A stretch of 64,000 nucleotides of DNA from Schizochytrium sp. TIO01 (taxonomy: Eukaryota; Sar; Bigyra; Thraustochytrida; Thraustochytriidae). The notes beneath the pieces were generated by a model. The model was not told where the DNA came from and made no database searches. It worked only from the letters and a program-made list of their open reading frames with translations. The first letter of the stretch is position 1. Each line of letters opens with the position of its first letter. The DNA lies in assembly GCA_004764695.1 (NCBI GenBank), contig SMSO01000007.1, positions 1,805,270 through 1,869,269 on the forward strand, in the 5' to 3' direction. Of this stretch, positions 31,114 through 42,901 are shown piece after piece. The translations under genes and the position numbers were made by a program.

Positions 31114-32160
31114 TTATTTCTCCTGTCCCACACGAGCTAGAAGCTCGCGAGCCTGTTTGACAATCTCCTCATCCTCAGGGTTGATCACAAGTCGGCGAGT
31201 GGTGTAATCTGCCCATTCGGCTGCCTTGGCTTTGTCGCCGATCTTTTCGTAGGTCTTGGCGAGCATAAGAGCATTCTTGTTCCAAAATTCAGGCTGTACC
31301 TCTTCTGCGCGCTGGAAGTATTTGAGTGCTTCCTCGTAGCTTGAAGTTGGGGGCGTAGCGTACATGGTTGTTACAAGCGTGCGTTGCCACCAAGTCAGCT
31401 CAGCAAGTTCGTAGCACCACTGTCCAAGGCAATAATAGGACATTCCGTCGCGCGGGTTGTATTTGGCTGCTGTCTCAAAGAACTCTCGCATCTCATTCAG
31501 GTGAGTGATAGTATACTTGTGACCTTCGAATTCTCCGATGGCCTGAATTGCAATGCCACACCAGTAGTGCGACCTGAAATCTTGGGGTGCTACCTTTAGT
31601 GCCTCTTGGGCGTACTTGAGAGAGTCGTGCGCAAGCTCCTCACGTTGCTCCTTGGTACCGCACACAGCTTGGTCTCCCGAGTCCTTACTGTATACCAAAT
31701 TGTAGCATGCGCGTGCCAAACGCCAGCAAAGATCTGCTTTCTCGGCGGTGTCAGTGCTCCTAGTGTACATTTCTGTGAGCCTCTCCAGACACCTCGAGAG
31801 GTTTCCGTTTACGCCACGCTGCTCGTACAGCACGTCAACATCCTGGAGATCGCCAGCGGCCACACCGTCGAGAAGCTCGATCTTAGGAGGTTCGCACAGC
31901 GCAGAGGACGTCGAAGCCCCATAGATTGATTCCTGGGAGCTCAATGTCGAAGTCGCAAGCAGAGCTACGGTGGCGCTGGCGGCGAGTCCAAGCCTGGCCA
32001 ACGAGGAACTGGCGGAGGATGCGGATGAGGCTGAGGCGGCTGTGGAGGTGGACAACGACGCCCTGCCAGAAGGCACCGAGGCCCAGGCACGGCTTGAGAG
32101 CTGTTGGCGACCCCGCACGAGTCGTGCAGCGGCACGGGCGGTCTTGCCTGTGCGAATCAT
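31114..32160 (-). CDS. RMDN-like TPR protein with mitochondrial-type presequence
   Basis: From the ATG at 32158-32160 this is a 348-residue protein. The frame opens 33 codons further upstream, but the chosen start gives a classic mitochondrial presequence (MIRTGKTARAAARLVRGRQQ) followed by a hydrophobic segment at about 55-75 (LARLGLAASATVALLA). The rest (about 105-345) is helical TPR repeat of the regulator-of-microtubule-dynamics family: LCWRLARACYNLVYS, HYWCGIAIQAIGEFEG, ETAAKYNPRDGMSYYCLGQW and YFQRAEEVQPEFWNKNALML. RMDN proteins are linked to mitochondria-ER contact and microtubules in animals; that role is not established here. The Ser/Ala-rich linker at 35-55 is low complexity. AATAAA overlaps the stop codon on the sense strand. 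The family is well supported, the function less so. Confidence 0.8.
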   Translation of the reverse strand: MIRTGKTARAAARLVRGRQQLSSRAWASVPSGRASLSTSTAASASSASSASSSLARLGLAASATVALLATSTLSSQESIYGASTSSALCEPPKIELLDGVAAGDLQDVDVLYEQRGVNGNLSRCLERLTEMYTRSTDTAEKADLCWRLARACYNLVYSKDSGDQAVCGTKEQREELAHDSLKYAQEALKVAPQDFRSHYWCGIAIQAIGEFEGHKYTITHLNEMREFFETAAKYNPRDGMSYYCLGQWCYELAELTWWQRTLVTTMYATPPTSSYEEALKYFQRAEEVQPEFWNKNALMLAKTYEKIGDKAKAAEWADYTTRRLVINPEDEEIVKQARELLARVGQEK

Positions 32161-35100
32161 GTTGAGGAGTTCTTGCGAGGCTGCAGGAATGGAATGTGTC
32201 GGGGAAGTATGGATATAGATATAGAGGAGGTCAGAGTCAAAGTGATAGAAGTGGAGCAAGCTCCTTGAAATGGTCTTTGGTTCCCGGTGAAGGGGGTTTG
32301 CTGCGAGGCAGGTGTCTCGAGCGAGTTTAATTTAGGTCTGCTGCTCTGCCGGCGATTGCTGGCGGCTTCGCTGTGCGCGTCGGGAGATTGAAAACTTTAA
32401 AAGAAAGAAAAGAAAAGAAAAACCTTTGAGGAAACTAACTAACTAACATGAAGAAAGAAAAAGACTCTTCCTTTTTTTTCTTACTAATATATATATCCAT
32501 ATATAGAGAGATATCTTTATTTTATTTTATTTTAAACAATTTTTAAAGGCTGGCACTCCACTATAATAACGCAAGAGAAAGAAAAGAAAGAAAGGCCTTG
32601 TTTTCTCGAGAGATTATGCATGGCTTGCGTAACACGAAAGCGGGTTGGTTTCCTCTTGAACTCCACTCGTAGCAAAGCGGTTTTTATCCTTCCTCGGCGG
32701 TCATCCTCCGGGCTCGAGAGCGCGAAGAGCTCGGAAACAACGCAGGCGATTATTAAGCATGCACGTATCTGTCTACACGCAGAAGAAATCGAATTACATT
32801 CCTTCTCTTTTCCTATTATTCTCTCATACTTTCTCTCTTCTTTCTTCTTCCTTTTCCCGTTCTCTGGGATCTTTCTTTCTTTCTTTCTTGCGTTCTTTTG
32901 TTCTTTCGTTCTTACCGAAAGGAAGACTCTGCTCAGAAGGCTCAGAGCTTGTCCTTCGGTTCTTCTTTCGTCCACGCAATCTGAGGAGTGGTGGTTGAGC
33001 AGGGCTATAGGGCATTATGTTGTCTGTCTTTAATGCGGGTCTGTTCTTCACGAGTCGAAAGTCAACGCGAAGCAATCAACTTCTGATCTTGTAGAGCAGG
33101 CAGTTTTATTCTATTTACTTTATTTTTTCACCTCAATATTACCATTTGTATAACACAAAAGAAACGAAACTTTAAAAAAGAATTTCACGATAAGTGGATC
33201 CTCACGGTATCTTCTTCATTCATGCTCTTCTTCACTCTCGCTTGGAACTCGTGTGTCCATACCAAGGCGTTCCATTGTCTCGCGTGTAGTCTTCGATCCC
33301 CAGTATGCCTTTGCACAGAGCGAAGGTCAAAGAACTTGACATCTTCGATACTGACCGACAGACTCACGGAGTTCTATGCTTACTTTTAAAGTTTTTTTTT
33401 AAGTTTTTTTTTTTAATGTTCTTCGCATCGTTTAAAGTTACTTCTAAACTAAAAAAAGAAAATAGCTTCAAGATCGATTTCTACACGTTTTGCTGGGTCG
33501 CCTTTGCTCTAAGCAGTATGCAAGCGATCCTTCCGAGGGATTCCTCTCACGATGACGACGTCTACTCTTCTTTCGTGGAGTTGTACCTCGCTGTCCCTCC
33601 CCTCTTCATTGCAGTAATAATCAAATAAATCCCTGACCTCATTCTTTTCAATAATTACATTAATGAAAAATTAATTTAAAACGTTTTCAAAGTACAACTC
33701 CTGATCTTCACTTCATAGTAACGCACAAAATAGCAACTCCCAGAAAGCCTTCCTCTCAGGTTTCTAGAACTACTCTGTGCGCCCTTTAAAGTCTTTCACG
33801 CACATAGGCCTTTTTATACTCATGCCATGCCCGCATAAAATGTTGTTAGACCTTTTGAGATACACGTTGTCTGATAAATGTTTAAAAATTTATAAGATAA
33901 TTAAACTTTGATACAAGCCACGGTGAATGGGAATGAAGGGAATGAGGGGTATTCTAGAAAAGGGAGACCATCGCGATGGGTGGCTCATGTGCCTTGAGGG
34001 GAACAAGCGGGAAAGAGAGGAGGAATAGGAAATGGTAGCAAGAAACGTGAAGAAACAGGCAGCAGAAGAGAACGCGGAGGCAGAACTACGCAGCCCAGAG
34101 ACCATTATTCGCGAACTCTTTCGGTGGTACACGCCTTCGTGAGCATTAAATGCAGCTTTCAACTCGGCCTCCTTTATTCTTGGTCAAGATGTTCTCGCGT
34201 TGTATTTTTTTTTTTTGTATTTTTTTTTCTGTAGTTGTTGTTGTTTAACTTTGCTACATCGATCTTGACAAAGGAAACGTTTACTCTTCTTCCTTCTTAT
34301 TTCTCTAATTCCTTCTGCTGGCTAATATAGAGAAGCACAGAGCTAGCTAGCTAAATCTACTGCTGCTCAATTGTCGCTGGGCGGGTGAAAAAACTTAGGC
34401 TGCGCCGAAGCTAGAAGACACACGGCAGCTTCCCTGAAGTCTGCGTCGAAAGGCCAGCTGCTAAGACGCAAACACCTTGCGGCTTCAGCGAGTAGTTTCT
34501 AGAAGAATTGCGGCGGCTACTGTGATCGTGTTGTAGTTTACAAAATGTGATCGAAATATATCACTTTTTAGTTTACATTTTCTTTTTTAGATCAAGGAAA
34601 AGCTTACATCAAGGTAAGCATTGAAACTTATGAGGTTTATCGATTTGATGAGACCACGGCATCCACGAACAGGGCAGTGGCGGAGCTGGACGAAACAAAG
34701 GACTCTTCCACCGCAGGCACTTTTTGGTCTACATGAGCAGCTTGTGAACGATCGTGCGATAGAGCTGCACAGTCCCCGTAAACGAGGCCCAATTAAAAAA
34801 GAAATCGAATCCCTGCTGGGAGAAACATCTGCTACAGATGCATTCTTGTAAATTACTGGAGACTGCTTCCTGCAGGCCCTGCGGAGGATTCGGGTATCAT
34901 AAACTCATTAAACTTGTTCGTAACTTGAACCGCTGCTATTGCGTAGCAATATCTTTGGAGAGATCTCCAAACAATAAAAAGAAAATGCATTATCCATATA
35001 GATATTGATCTTTCAATGTTTAGCTTCAACGAACCTGCGGAACGTGCCTCACAACACAGTTCACAAAGACTCGTCGTACAATTAAGTACACAGGTAATGC

Positions 35101-38100
35101 ATAAATCACGAACTCCTTCTTTTAAAGTAATTTGCAACAACTTTTAAAGATTGTCTAGGGTCTTCATTTTAGAATGGCTGTACCTATCTTAAGATATCTC
35201 CATCCTTCATGTAGGGGGGGACAACCTATAATCGTGATCTGACGATAAGCTCACTCTTACCAGCATAGTGTTTCATTTGACGCAGAGGAGAGATGTTCTC
35301 CTACGATGATTAAAATTTATAAAAGTTAAGTAGTTTTGGGGAGCAGAAGCTGAGCGACTCTTACGATTTCTCTTTATATTTTATTGAAGAAAATCCTGGC
35401 GTTGTAATACGGTGCCAACGAACATCACGCAAGGTCACACATGAACGTAAAATAGGTTTTTCTTCGAAATAACCCTTAATTTGTACCACAAAGTTTTCAC
35501 CAAAGCATTGAGGAGAACGGTACTATTACCTCTAAGATTCCAATGGATACTGATTTGGAAATTATCGCATTGCAATATATTGTCATTGTGTTTTCAGCGT
35601 GAATTTAGTCTCTCGCCTTGTGGCTTTTGCACATCAATAATATGAACCTGTTAATCCTGCGAATTTTCTTCTCAACGCTAACATTCGCCCGGATTATCCG
35701 TGAGCAAGTTAGCCGGGGCGTTCCCTCCTTGTCTTGCAAATCGAGCACTTCTTTTCCGGCATCCCCGCTGTGCATCCAATGTGAGTTGTCTCCCCGCCGG
35801 TTAGTTCCTGATTGAGGACACTAAAAGGTTGGGTGAGGGTCGCCCATCACCGGTGAAGTCACTAATCTCTGCAAGCCGCGGCAATCTGATCTCGCCAAAA
35901 AGCAAAGTCACACTCCCATCCCCATGAGTTACCATTAGATAGGTACTTAGTACTTGTCAACCCCAAGATTTGCAAGAGTTCTACTGTCATCTTTCCAGAG
36001 CATCTTCAATTTATAAAACGCTACTATACCTTAAGCTTTTAAAACTTACCACTAGGAATACAAGCTTTTTTAAAAAATAATTTTGATGATTGTTTTGTAA
36101 GATTTTAGTATTTTTTTGAATGAAAATAGAAACATTTTCATGAGTTAACTAGGGAGGAAGAAGAAAAAAATATCTATTCGAAAGTGAACAAATCAGAATT
36201 GGAGGCAACGTCATTCATGAAAGAGTTTGAGTTGATTGAATGGCCTCGAAATTTTCCACAATCGCCAACGCTGACCGAAAGTCTGCAGTAGAACCAACAA
36301 AGAGCGTGCTTCTCGGGGGCTTCAAGAAAGCATAGAAGCAGTCAGTGGAGAACTCGGAAGACGTTCTAGGTGTTTTGATGTGATTCTCATCTCAGCTCAC
36401 AAGTACCCAAAGCAGAAGCCGAGCAAGGCAAAAAGAACGCCACATGCTAGCGACCCTTGTACGGGTCGTGATTGATATGAGCGAGATTAAAGGGGCTCGA
36501 ACGAGGTGCGGGTTCTTGAGGTTCCGAAGAGTCGTTCGGGGGTCTTTGCAGAAGGGAAGTGCAAAAGGCTGAGAGCTGTGCAAGAGATGGGCAACGCCAA
36601 AATGCTCAACGCTCTTGTTGTGTTCTATGTTGCGCAAAGTATGTGGTCGATGATGCGGTGAGAACCGTTCGAAGAGAACTGCGGGTTCTCTTCCTTGACC
36701 CAGATTACACCATTGTGGTTAATCTTTATTTAATCTTAAACAAGCTGACACGAAGTGCTGACTTCAAAAATGTGGTGATTCTTTATGGAGATAGCCTACA
36801 GTCTAGGGCGGCTTCAGCGAGGTGGCCCGGGAGGCTCGATGCACGCCTAAGAGTTCTTGCTTTATATTGGTTCTAGTCCATGGCAGGAGCAGGGTTCTCT
36901 TTAAGAACGAACGACCTAGAAACGAAAGGAGAGGAGAAGTTATACAAGAGGAGGTTGAAGAAAAGCACAATAAAAATTATTGGGTTAGAATATCACTTTT
37001 TTTGGCCTCCCTAATCCTCAAACTACCATATGTGCCTGCCATAACAATAAAGCGGTCCAAAGGATTGTTACGTGAAACCAGTTTGTGGTGAAGCTCGAAC
37101 TTGTGTGCGCATGAGCATTTAAATGTCCGCACGCTTGGGGTTTGCTAGTAATTTCCAGGGCTACCAATATTGAGTTCTTTTTGGTGCTGGTGGAACAATG
37201 GAGAAAGTGAGGAGGCAAATCGAACGGACGTCAAATCTTACCTCTTTGGACTTGGAAATACTCTTTCTCTAAACAAACAAGATAAGTTTAACACAGAGTA
37301 CAGGTTTTAAGCTATTCCCCCAAACAACAAAAGAACAAAACATGAAATTAAGCACCAGGTGTCTGCATTTTGTGTCGCTAGTTTCTCCTGATAAGCAACG
37401 GTAATGTTTTTCCATGCTTCCAATGTTTTGTTTTTTTAACTCAAACTCTTTGCAATACATGTAAATTGAGGCTCATGATATCACTCTCGAGCTCTGACGG
37501 TTACAATCTTTGCTAAGAGGTGCTGACTGTAACAGATAATGTTTTGTTGTGCCACAGTGGAACGTGGACAACAGTTGACTACAACGCCATTTTGAAGTTG
37601 TTTGTAGAGGCCTGTCTTCATGGGAGCATATAATTTTGGATCATCTGCCTGGAATATTTGATGGGTACCCTATAAAAGAAGCCCACAAGTTCTTTTTCTT
37701 TTCAGGGAACTATCTCAAAGAATTTACCAATTTATATGGCGATGTGTTTTGATCTTGTGGTGACATTTTCTGAGGAAAAGTAAGCCTGCGAACAATCTAG
37801 ATTGGAAGATATGTTACAAGTTCTGTACTTGAATATCCTCTGTTTCAGAGAGCTGATTATGAACATGAGGATGGCAGTTTCTGTTGATGTAGAGTAAAAG
37901 GATAAATCAAATTATTTAGTTTTGTAAAACGTAGAAAGATGTTGTCGAACAGAGTACGAGGCAAGGGTACCTTTTTTCTATTTTGTACTACTACTACTAC
38001 TAATACTACATGCCTCCAGGAACTCCCTTCCTCTTTTCAAAGCTAACCGGTTGTTGCTAGTGCAGGTCTATTTGGCCGACAAATCTACTTCCTATCTACT

Positions 38101-38185
38101 GCGGTAGTCGATTCGTAAGAAAAGGTACTTATTGCTGCGCTTCGATTATGAAGTGAGACGCTCTGAATTAGATATGCAGTGCGCA
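32161..38185. other. 6-kb spacer without recognised genes
   Basis: The stretch begins upstream of the RMDN-like gene and ends at the glutamate decarboxylase stop. It contains purine- and pyrimidine-rich tracts (AAAGA at 32400-32420 and 32570-32595; TTTC/TTCT at 32800-32910), poly-T near 33395-33415 and 34205-34230, and many frames below 150 codons. The longest, 147 codons at 32532-32975 (-), is made of low-complexity Lys/Glu/Arg translated from these tracts. A small hairpin-capable stretch lies at about 36672-36692. No transposon protein or RNA gene was identified. Confidence 0.4.
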
Positions 38186-39682
38186 TTAGCAAACACCGTT
38201 GGTGCTGTTATCGTTAGCGTAGTGCTCAATGTTGGTCCCCAAAAGGTGCGAGGTGATGTTGCGCGAAAGCTTGTGGCGAAGGAGAGCGATGTCTTTCTTG
38301 TCAAGCTTACGGCGCTTCTTGAAGTGAATGGACTCGTCACGGTACTTTTCATTTTTGGGGTGAAGCAGATGAGACGGATGTTCCTCGTAGAACTTGATTG
38401 CGCGATTGATGTCCTCAATGAGAAGGCGGATCATGTTACGACTGAGGTTCTGTTTGACAACAGCACGCATAATGACTAGATGCTTGGCTCCCTCCGGGCA
38501 CTGGTAAGCCGGAACTGTCCAGCCACGGGCCTTGAGCGCATCCTGGAGGTCATAAAGTGTGAAGCCAGATTTGACCGGGTCCTTGAGGCAAAACGCGACC
38601 AAAGGCATATCCTGGGTATCCTTGATCTCAAAATGACCAGTCGAAAGAAGCATGTCACGTAAGTAAGCAGCGTTGCTGAGGCCGTTCTTCATCATGGCAG
38701 TGTAGCCGCCCTTACCAAGACGCAGGAACATGTAGTACTGCGCCAAAATGGTAGATGCCGGCTTACTGAAGTTGAGTGTAAGACTAGACTGGCTGCCACC
38801 AAGGTAGTCCACAGTGGTGACGAGGTCATCAGGGCATGACGCCTTCTCACTAAAGATGAGCCATCCGAGACCGGCGTAGGTAAGACCAAACTTGTGACCA
38901 CTGACGTTGATACTCTTGACCTGAGGGAGACGAAAGTCCCACTTGAGCTCAGGGCGGGTAAAAGGAGCGATGAAGCCTCCGGAAGCAGCATCAACATGAA
39001 CCGGGATGTTCCAGCCGTTGGCATCATTAATCCGCTGCACCATCTCGCAAATGCCTGCAACATCTTCAAACTCTCCGTTGAAGGTGCTTCCGAGAATAGG
39101 GCAAACACCGATGGTGTTTTCATCGCAAAGTTTCTCGGCACGCTCGGCAGTAAGAACAAGTTTGTCCTCAGAAATCGGGGCTTCGCGACCTTCAATCTCA
39201 AAATACTTGCAAGCCTTGTGCCAGCAGCACTGCACATTGGCACCAAAAACAAGGTTGGGCTTGTACTCGCCAGTGATGCCCTTCTCCTTACGCCAGGCGC
39301 GGTGGCGCCACTTCATGGCAAGACAGGCAAGCATGATTGCCTCACTAGAACCGACACACGCCGTACCAGTGGCCTTGCCATCCTCAATGGTGGCGTTAAA
39401 TAAGTTGCCGATCATGTTGACACAGCGCTGGTGGATTGCAGTGGTGGTCGGGTACTCGTCGAAGTCAATAGCGTTGACCCGCATTCCTACGCGCATGAGT
39501 TCCTCAGCTTCAGGCTCCATGAAGGTTGTCACAAAGGTGGCCAAGTTCTGCAGAGTAGATCCATCGAGGAGCATTTCATCCTGGATTATCGTCTTGGCAC
39601 AGGCGGCCGGCATACCTTCATCAGGAATTGTGAGGCTAGGTGCCATTTGCATGGCCATATCAGATGCATACACCTCCTTCAT
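38186..39682 (-). CDS. GAD: Glutamate decarboxylase
   Basis: This 498-residue PLP-dependent group II decarboxylase converts glutamate to GABA and CO2 in the cytosol. The PLP lysine is Lys264 in SINVSGHKFGLTYAG. Asp231 in VHVDAASGGFIAPF pairs with the cofactor ring nitrogen. Other family blocks are NAIDFDEYPTTTAIHQRCVN at 70-89 and VGSSEAIMLACLAMKWRHR at 110-128. Layout and length match plant and bacterial GAD (about 460-500 residues) more than animal GAD65/67. The C-terminal 50 residues are basic (FKKRRKLDKKDIALLRHK), in the place where plant GADs carry a calmodulin-binding helix. A tryptophan, usual in those helices, is absent, so calmodulin control is only a possibility. The ATG at 39680-39682 precedes the conserved start closely. 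Decarboxylation of glutamate rather than another amino acid is inferred from overall similarity. Confidence 0.92.
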   Translation of the reverse strand: MKEVYASDMAMQMAPSLTIPDEGMPAACAKTIIQDEMLLDGSTLQNLATFVTTFMEPEAEELMRVGMRVNAIDFDEYPTTTAIHQRCVNMIGNLFNATIEDGKATGTACVGSSEAIMLACLAMKWRHRAWRKEKGITGEYKPNLVFGANVQCCWHKACKYFEIEGREAPISEDKLVLTAERAEKLCDENTIGVCPILGSTFNGEFEDVAGICEMVQRINDANGWNIPVHVDAASGGFIAPFTRPELKWDFRLPQVKSINVSGHKFGLTYAGLGWLIFSEKASCPDDLVTTVDYLGGSQSSLTLNFSKPASTILAQYYMFLRLGKGGYTAMMKNGLSNAAYLRDMLLSTGHFEIKDTQDMPLVAFCLKDPVKSGFTLYDLQDALKARGWTVPAYQCPEGAKHLVIMRAVVKQNLSRNMIRLLIEDINRAIKFYEEHPSHLLHPKNEKYRDESIHFKKRRKLDKKDIALLRHKLSRNITSHLLGTNIEHYANDNSTNGVC

Positions 39683-41084
39683 GGTGATATTGCTGTTCTT
39701 CTTCTTTTATCCTTACGTCTTCGCCACCTTGCCCTAGCGGATCAATGCTCAACGTAGCCTCGGGTTCACCAGCTCTGACACAGCTGCTGGTCACTCACTT
39801 TACAGGTCCCCAATCTCGATTCGGGTTTGCTGCCACCACAATCATGATTCTCCAAGATCCTCCTCTCCATAGATGGATAGCACTGCGAGCGTCTCTGCTA
39901 GCACTGTCCTACCCACCCTGGTAAGAGTGGCATTTTTTACTTCCACGAAGCGCACATCATCGTGCACCTCAAGAAAAGCCGAGGCGCCTACAGGTTAATC
40001 TTACGCAGGGGTAACGCTGGCGTTGTAGCGCTTCGCGTAGCGTAAGCCAAAACAGAAAGATCACGGCTACGAGTTCTTCCGTTGAGTCGCTTCACAATCA
40101 ATCTCCACACGCCTGCCTGCCTCACACGTATAACTTTCATGATTCAATTCTTTCTTGATTTCCAAAGAATTAAAAACTTTGACGATCAAATGAAAGAAGA
40201 AATATACATGTCTCAAGACTCGCACCTGCCGTAAGCTAGAGCTAGAGCGCTTAGTTCTTTCTTTAATTTTGTTTTAAAGAAACGTGTATCAAGTTCTCTT
40301 TTTTTCTACTTTTTTCTTCTTTTTCAAAATTAAATAAATAATAATTAAAATAATAAATATATAGATATATCCTCTTTTTCTTTTCTTCTCTTTTTTTTTG
40401 TTTTAAGGTGGGGAAGCGCAACCGAGTTGTAGAGAGCCTGAAAAGATGATCGAATCGACGAGTGCCTTCGTACGTACTAATTACATGGCACCTCTAAAGG
40501 CTGCGGTCGTAGCACATTGCGTTGGGACGATTCAGGGCTCGCGACCGACTTTCGCTTCGACTGGCCAGGGAGGCGACGGGGCGAATGGATTGATTGAATT
40601 GTATGACTCGATTCACTCGTTTCACGTTCGATTCCTTCTGTCAAGTTTAGGTTTCCTTCTTACAAGATGGACCTCATCTCCATCTTGTCCAAGTTCTACA
40701 GCTCGTTGGCCAAAGACACAGAAATAGCTCCAGGCTCAAGCTGAGCATGGTCGATAGACAGACAGGCAGCCAGCTGGCCATAGGTATCCATCCGTGCATC
40801 CTCGTGTTTGCAAGAAACCCTCATGGCTGGAGATGAGGACAGAACCAAGTCGAGTTCTTCTTGGTCTACTTCGTGCCCTCCTTGAAAGCGGCAGAGCCTC
40901 TAATAAGCATTTCGCGTTGAACTCGCCTTGGCTTCGACCTCTTCCATGCACTCTCCGCAACGCAGCGGCGGCCTTCCAAGCGACGAGGGCTGTCGAAGTC
41001 CTCGCACGAGGAGGCCACGAGTTGAATAACCCAATCAATCATTCGTTTGCCATCCCGAGGAAGACACAACTAACTTCGCATCAG
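39683..41084. other. Spacer upstream of glutamate decarboxylase
   Basis: It should hold the GAD promoter. There is pyrimidine-rich sequence at 40300-40400. A 25-codon frame (40667-40744 +, starting MDLISILSKFY) follows a pyrimidine-AG and looks protein-like, but it has no continuation. Other frames are not recognisable. Confidence 0.35.
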
Positions 41085-41085
41085 T

Positions 41086-41199
41086 TGCTTGCTTTGCTTT
41101 GCTTTGCATTGCTTTACTCTGATTTACATTTCTTTGCTCTGATTTGCATTGCATTGCATTGCATTGCATTGATTGCTTTACTTTGCTTGGCTTGCCTGC
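41086..41199 (-). repeat. AATGC/AAAGC word array (copy 1, minus orientation)
   Basis: On the minus strand this reads as AAAGC, AATGC and AATGT pentamers in mixed order, including five consecutive AATGC units. The same words in the same strand sense build the arrays at 53159-53400 and 60810-60918. A run of AGAGC units follows at about 41300-41322. Confidence 0.8.
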
Positions 41200-42139
41200 G
41201 TCAAGATCGAGAGGACAAGGATTTGTTTGTTCATCCATCGCGAGCTGCGGCCCGAACGAGCTAGCTCCTGTCCACATCGGTTGGCAGCCTATATCTTGCG
41301 GAGCAGAGCAGAGCAGAGCAGAGCACCCCAATGATATCTTCGACTCATTGTTGCGTATGCCACGCAGAGGATCTCGGCAACACGAGATTAACGCGGCGAG
41401 GGGGATTCGTTTGAGACGGTCATCAATCTTGACGAGCTCCTCGAAGAAAGTCAGCAAGACATTCATTCCGCCAGAACGCCACCCCGCCGAGAAGGTCTCT
41501 GTCGCAACCGTCGAGCTGCCAAGTTGTTGTTTTTTAATCGTTTGCGGTGCAGCATGCACGCACCTCCGTCGCAACAATCGCAAACCTTCGAGGCCGCGCT
41601 CGTCTCCAAGCGCCAGGATCACACGAAATGCAATCCGTGCAGGGCTTCCCCACCTGAGTGGAGTTCGTGCAGCTCGACCAGCACAACCAAAACGCACGGA
41701 GCAGAGAGGCTCTGCTGCTTGCTTGAAGCCCACCAGACCCGAGGCCTCTGCGCACCTCTGTTGCTGCCGCTCGTCCACTGAGCTGCTCCAACCGAGCGCC
41801 TCGAGCAGCTCGCAGACCTCCGCGACCTCGCCAACCGCAAGAACTTGGCAAGCCAACGTCCAAGGCGCCTGAGGCCTCCTCCTGCTTAATCTCGTATCAA
41901 CCCCTGAGTTGCATTTACTTTCTTCCTCCGCACTTACCTACCTTCTGCCCCTTAGTAATCAATGCATTCTAACTAACGCAGAGACATAACAAAAGCTAAG
42001 GCGGCTAAAACTTTGTGAAATTAATTGAAGAAATATTTTAATTCTTTTTAAAGAAATAATAAACTAAAGCACATTCTCATTATAGGCTGATTAATTAATT
42101 AATTAATTATAAAGTGGAGGCGATAGGAACTAGAGATTC

Positions 42140-42179
42140 GTTCATTCATTCATTCATTCATTCATGCATGCATGCATTC
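42140..42179. repeat. ATTC/ATGC microsatellite
   Basis: Run of TTCA units passing into GCAT units. It lies inside the unassigned 239-codon plus-strand frame as repeated SFIH-type codons nearby. Confidence 0.85.
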
Positions 42180-42659
42180 CCTCGCGTCCCTTCGAGGCTT
42201 CAGCTCGGGTTTCCGACCTCCTCGGGGCCTTCGGGCGCCCCCTCTCTCGGCCCACGCTTCTTATCTTTCGCAAGAAGAAGAAGAGGAGGTCGACGCCGCC
42301 TTTGCTCTGCAAATTTTTGTTGCAGCTGCTGCTGATCAATTAATTAATTCTTTCTGCGCTCAGAATCAGAACTTCGAAGGATGTCGCGTTGAAAGAGTCC
42401 CTGAGCCTCGTCGTTTTACTCCCACAATGACCCCCAGTCCCACCCTGGCCTGCGCCGGGAGCGGTGAGGTGGACGACGTGGAAAGGACGTGGGGGGTACG
42501 GTGGGCGTCTGCCGGAACCGCTAGGTTCGTCCTTGGAGGGGAAACGCTCTGCGCCGAATCCCTGAAAGTCCACAGATTTGTTTGCAACCGCAAAACATTC
42601 TCCATTCGCTCATCCCATCGCGAGAAGGCGACGGAGATGGATGCAATGCGTGGATTCGT

Positions 42660-42700
42660 GAACTCATCACGAACTCACGAACTCACGAACTCACGAAGTC
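42660..42700. repeat. 10-bp tandem repeat (GAACTCACGA type)
   Basis: About four direct units of ACTCACGA/GAACTCACGA, the first slightly diverged. Confidence 0.85.
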
Positions 42701-42827
42701 TTGAATTTCTTGAATTTATGAATTCCATGAATGGACCTACTAATAAGCTGCGAAGGAGCGAATGCTGTCTGTGCTGGTCACGCAGGTTGTTGAGACTGGA
42801 ATGGTGCTCAGACTGGAGCTATCGTAG

Positions 42828-42853
42828 TCATCATCATCATCATCATCATCATC
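42828..42853. repeat. CAT microsatellite
   Basis: TCA/CAT trinucleotide run of about eight units; the plus-strand open frame reads it as polyhistidine. Confidence 0.9.
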
Positions 42854-42901
42854 CTTATCATCGCCGTCATTGGGCACAATTTAGAAGATGAAATGTCACA
42901 A

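Larger units (their letters stand above)
41200..42900. other. GC-rich block with open frames on both strands
   Basis: GC content rises visibly here relative to the surrounding AT-rich sequence. Long frames overlap on opposite strands: 41035-41856 (-, 273 codons), 41144-41872 (+, 242 codons) and 42172-42891 (+, 239 codons). All of them run through simple repeats and none resembles a known family. The block could be a decayed gene, a fast-evolving lineage-specific gene or noncoding DNA of high GC. I do not assign a coding sequence. Confidence 0.3.

Noticed and set aside
31114-32259. Upstream start of the RMDN-like gene at 32259
   Set aside because: The extra 33 residues are His/Tyr-rich and come from AT-rich leader sequence; the internal Met gives a typical mitochondrial presequence.
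32532-33075. Lys/Glu/Arg-rich frames up to 147 codons
   Set aside because: Produced by AAAGA and TTTC tracts; low complexity with no folded domain.
38692-39252. 186-codon minus-strand frame inside GAD
   Set aside because: Out-of-phase reading of the GAD gene; no domain content.
38894-39757. Plus-strand frames of 108-243 codons over glutamate decarboxylase
   Set aside because: Antisense shadows of the conserved GAD frame.
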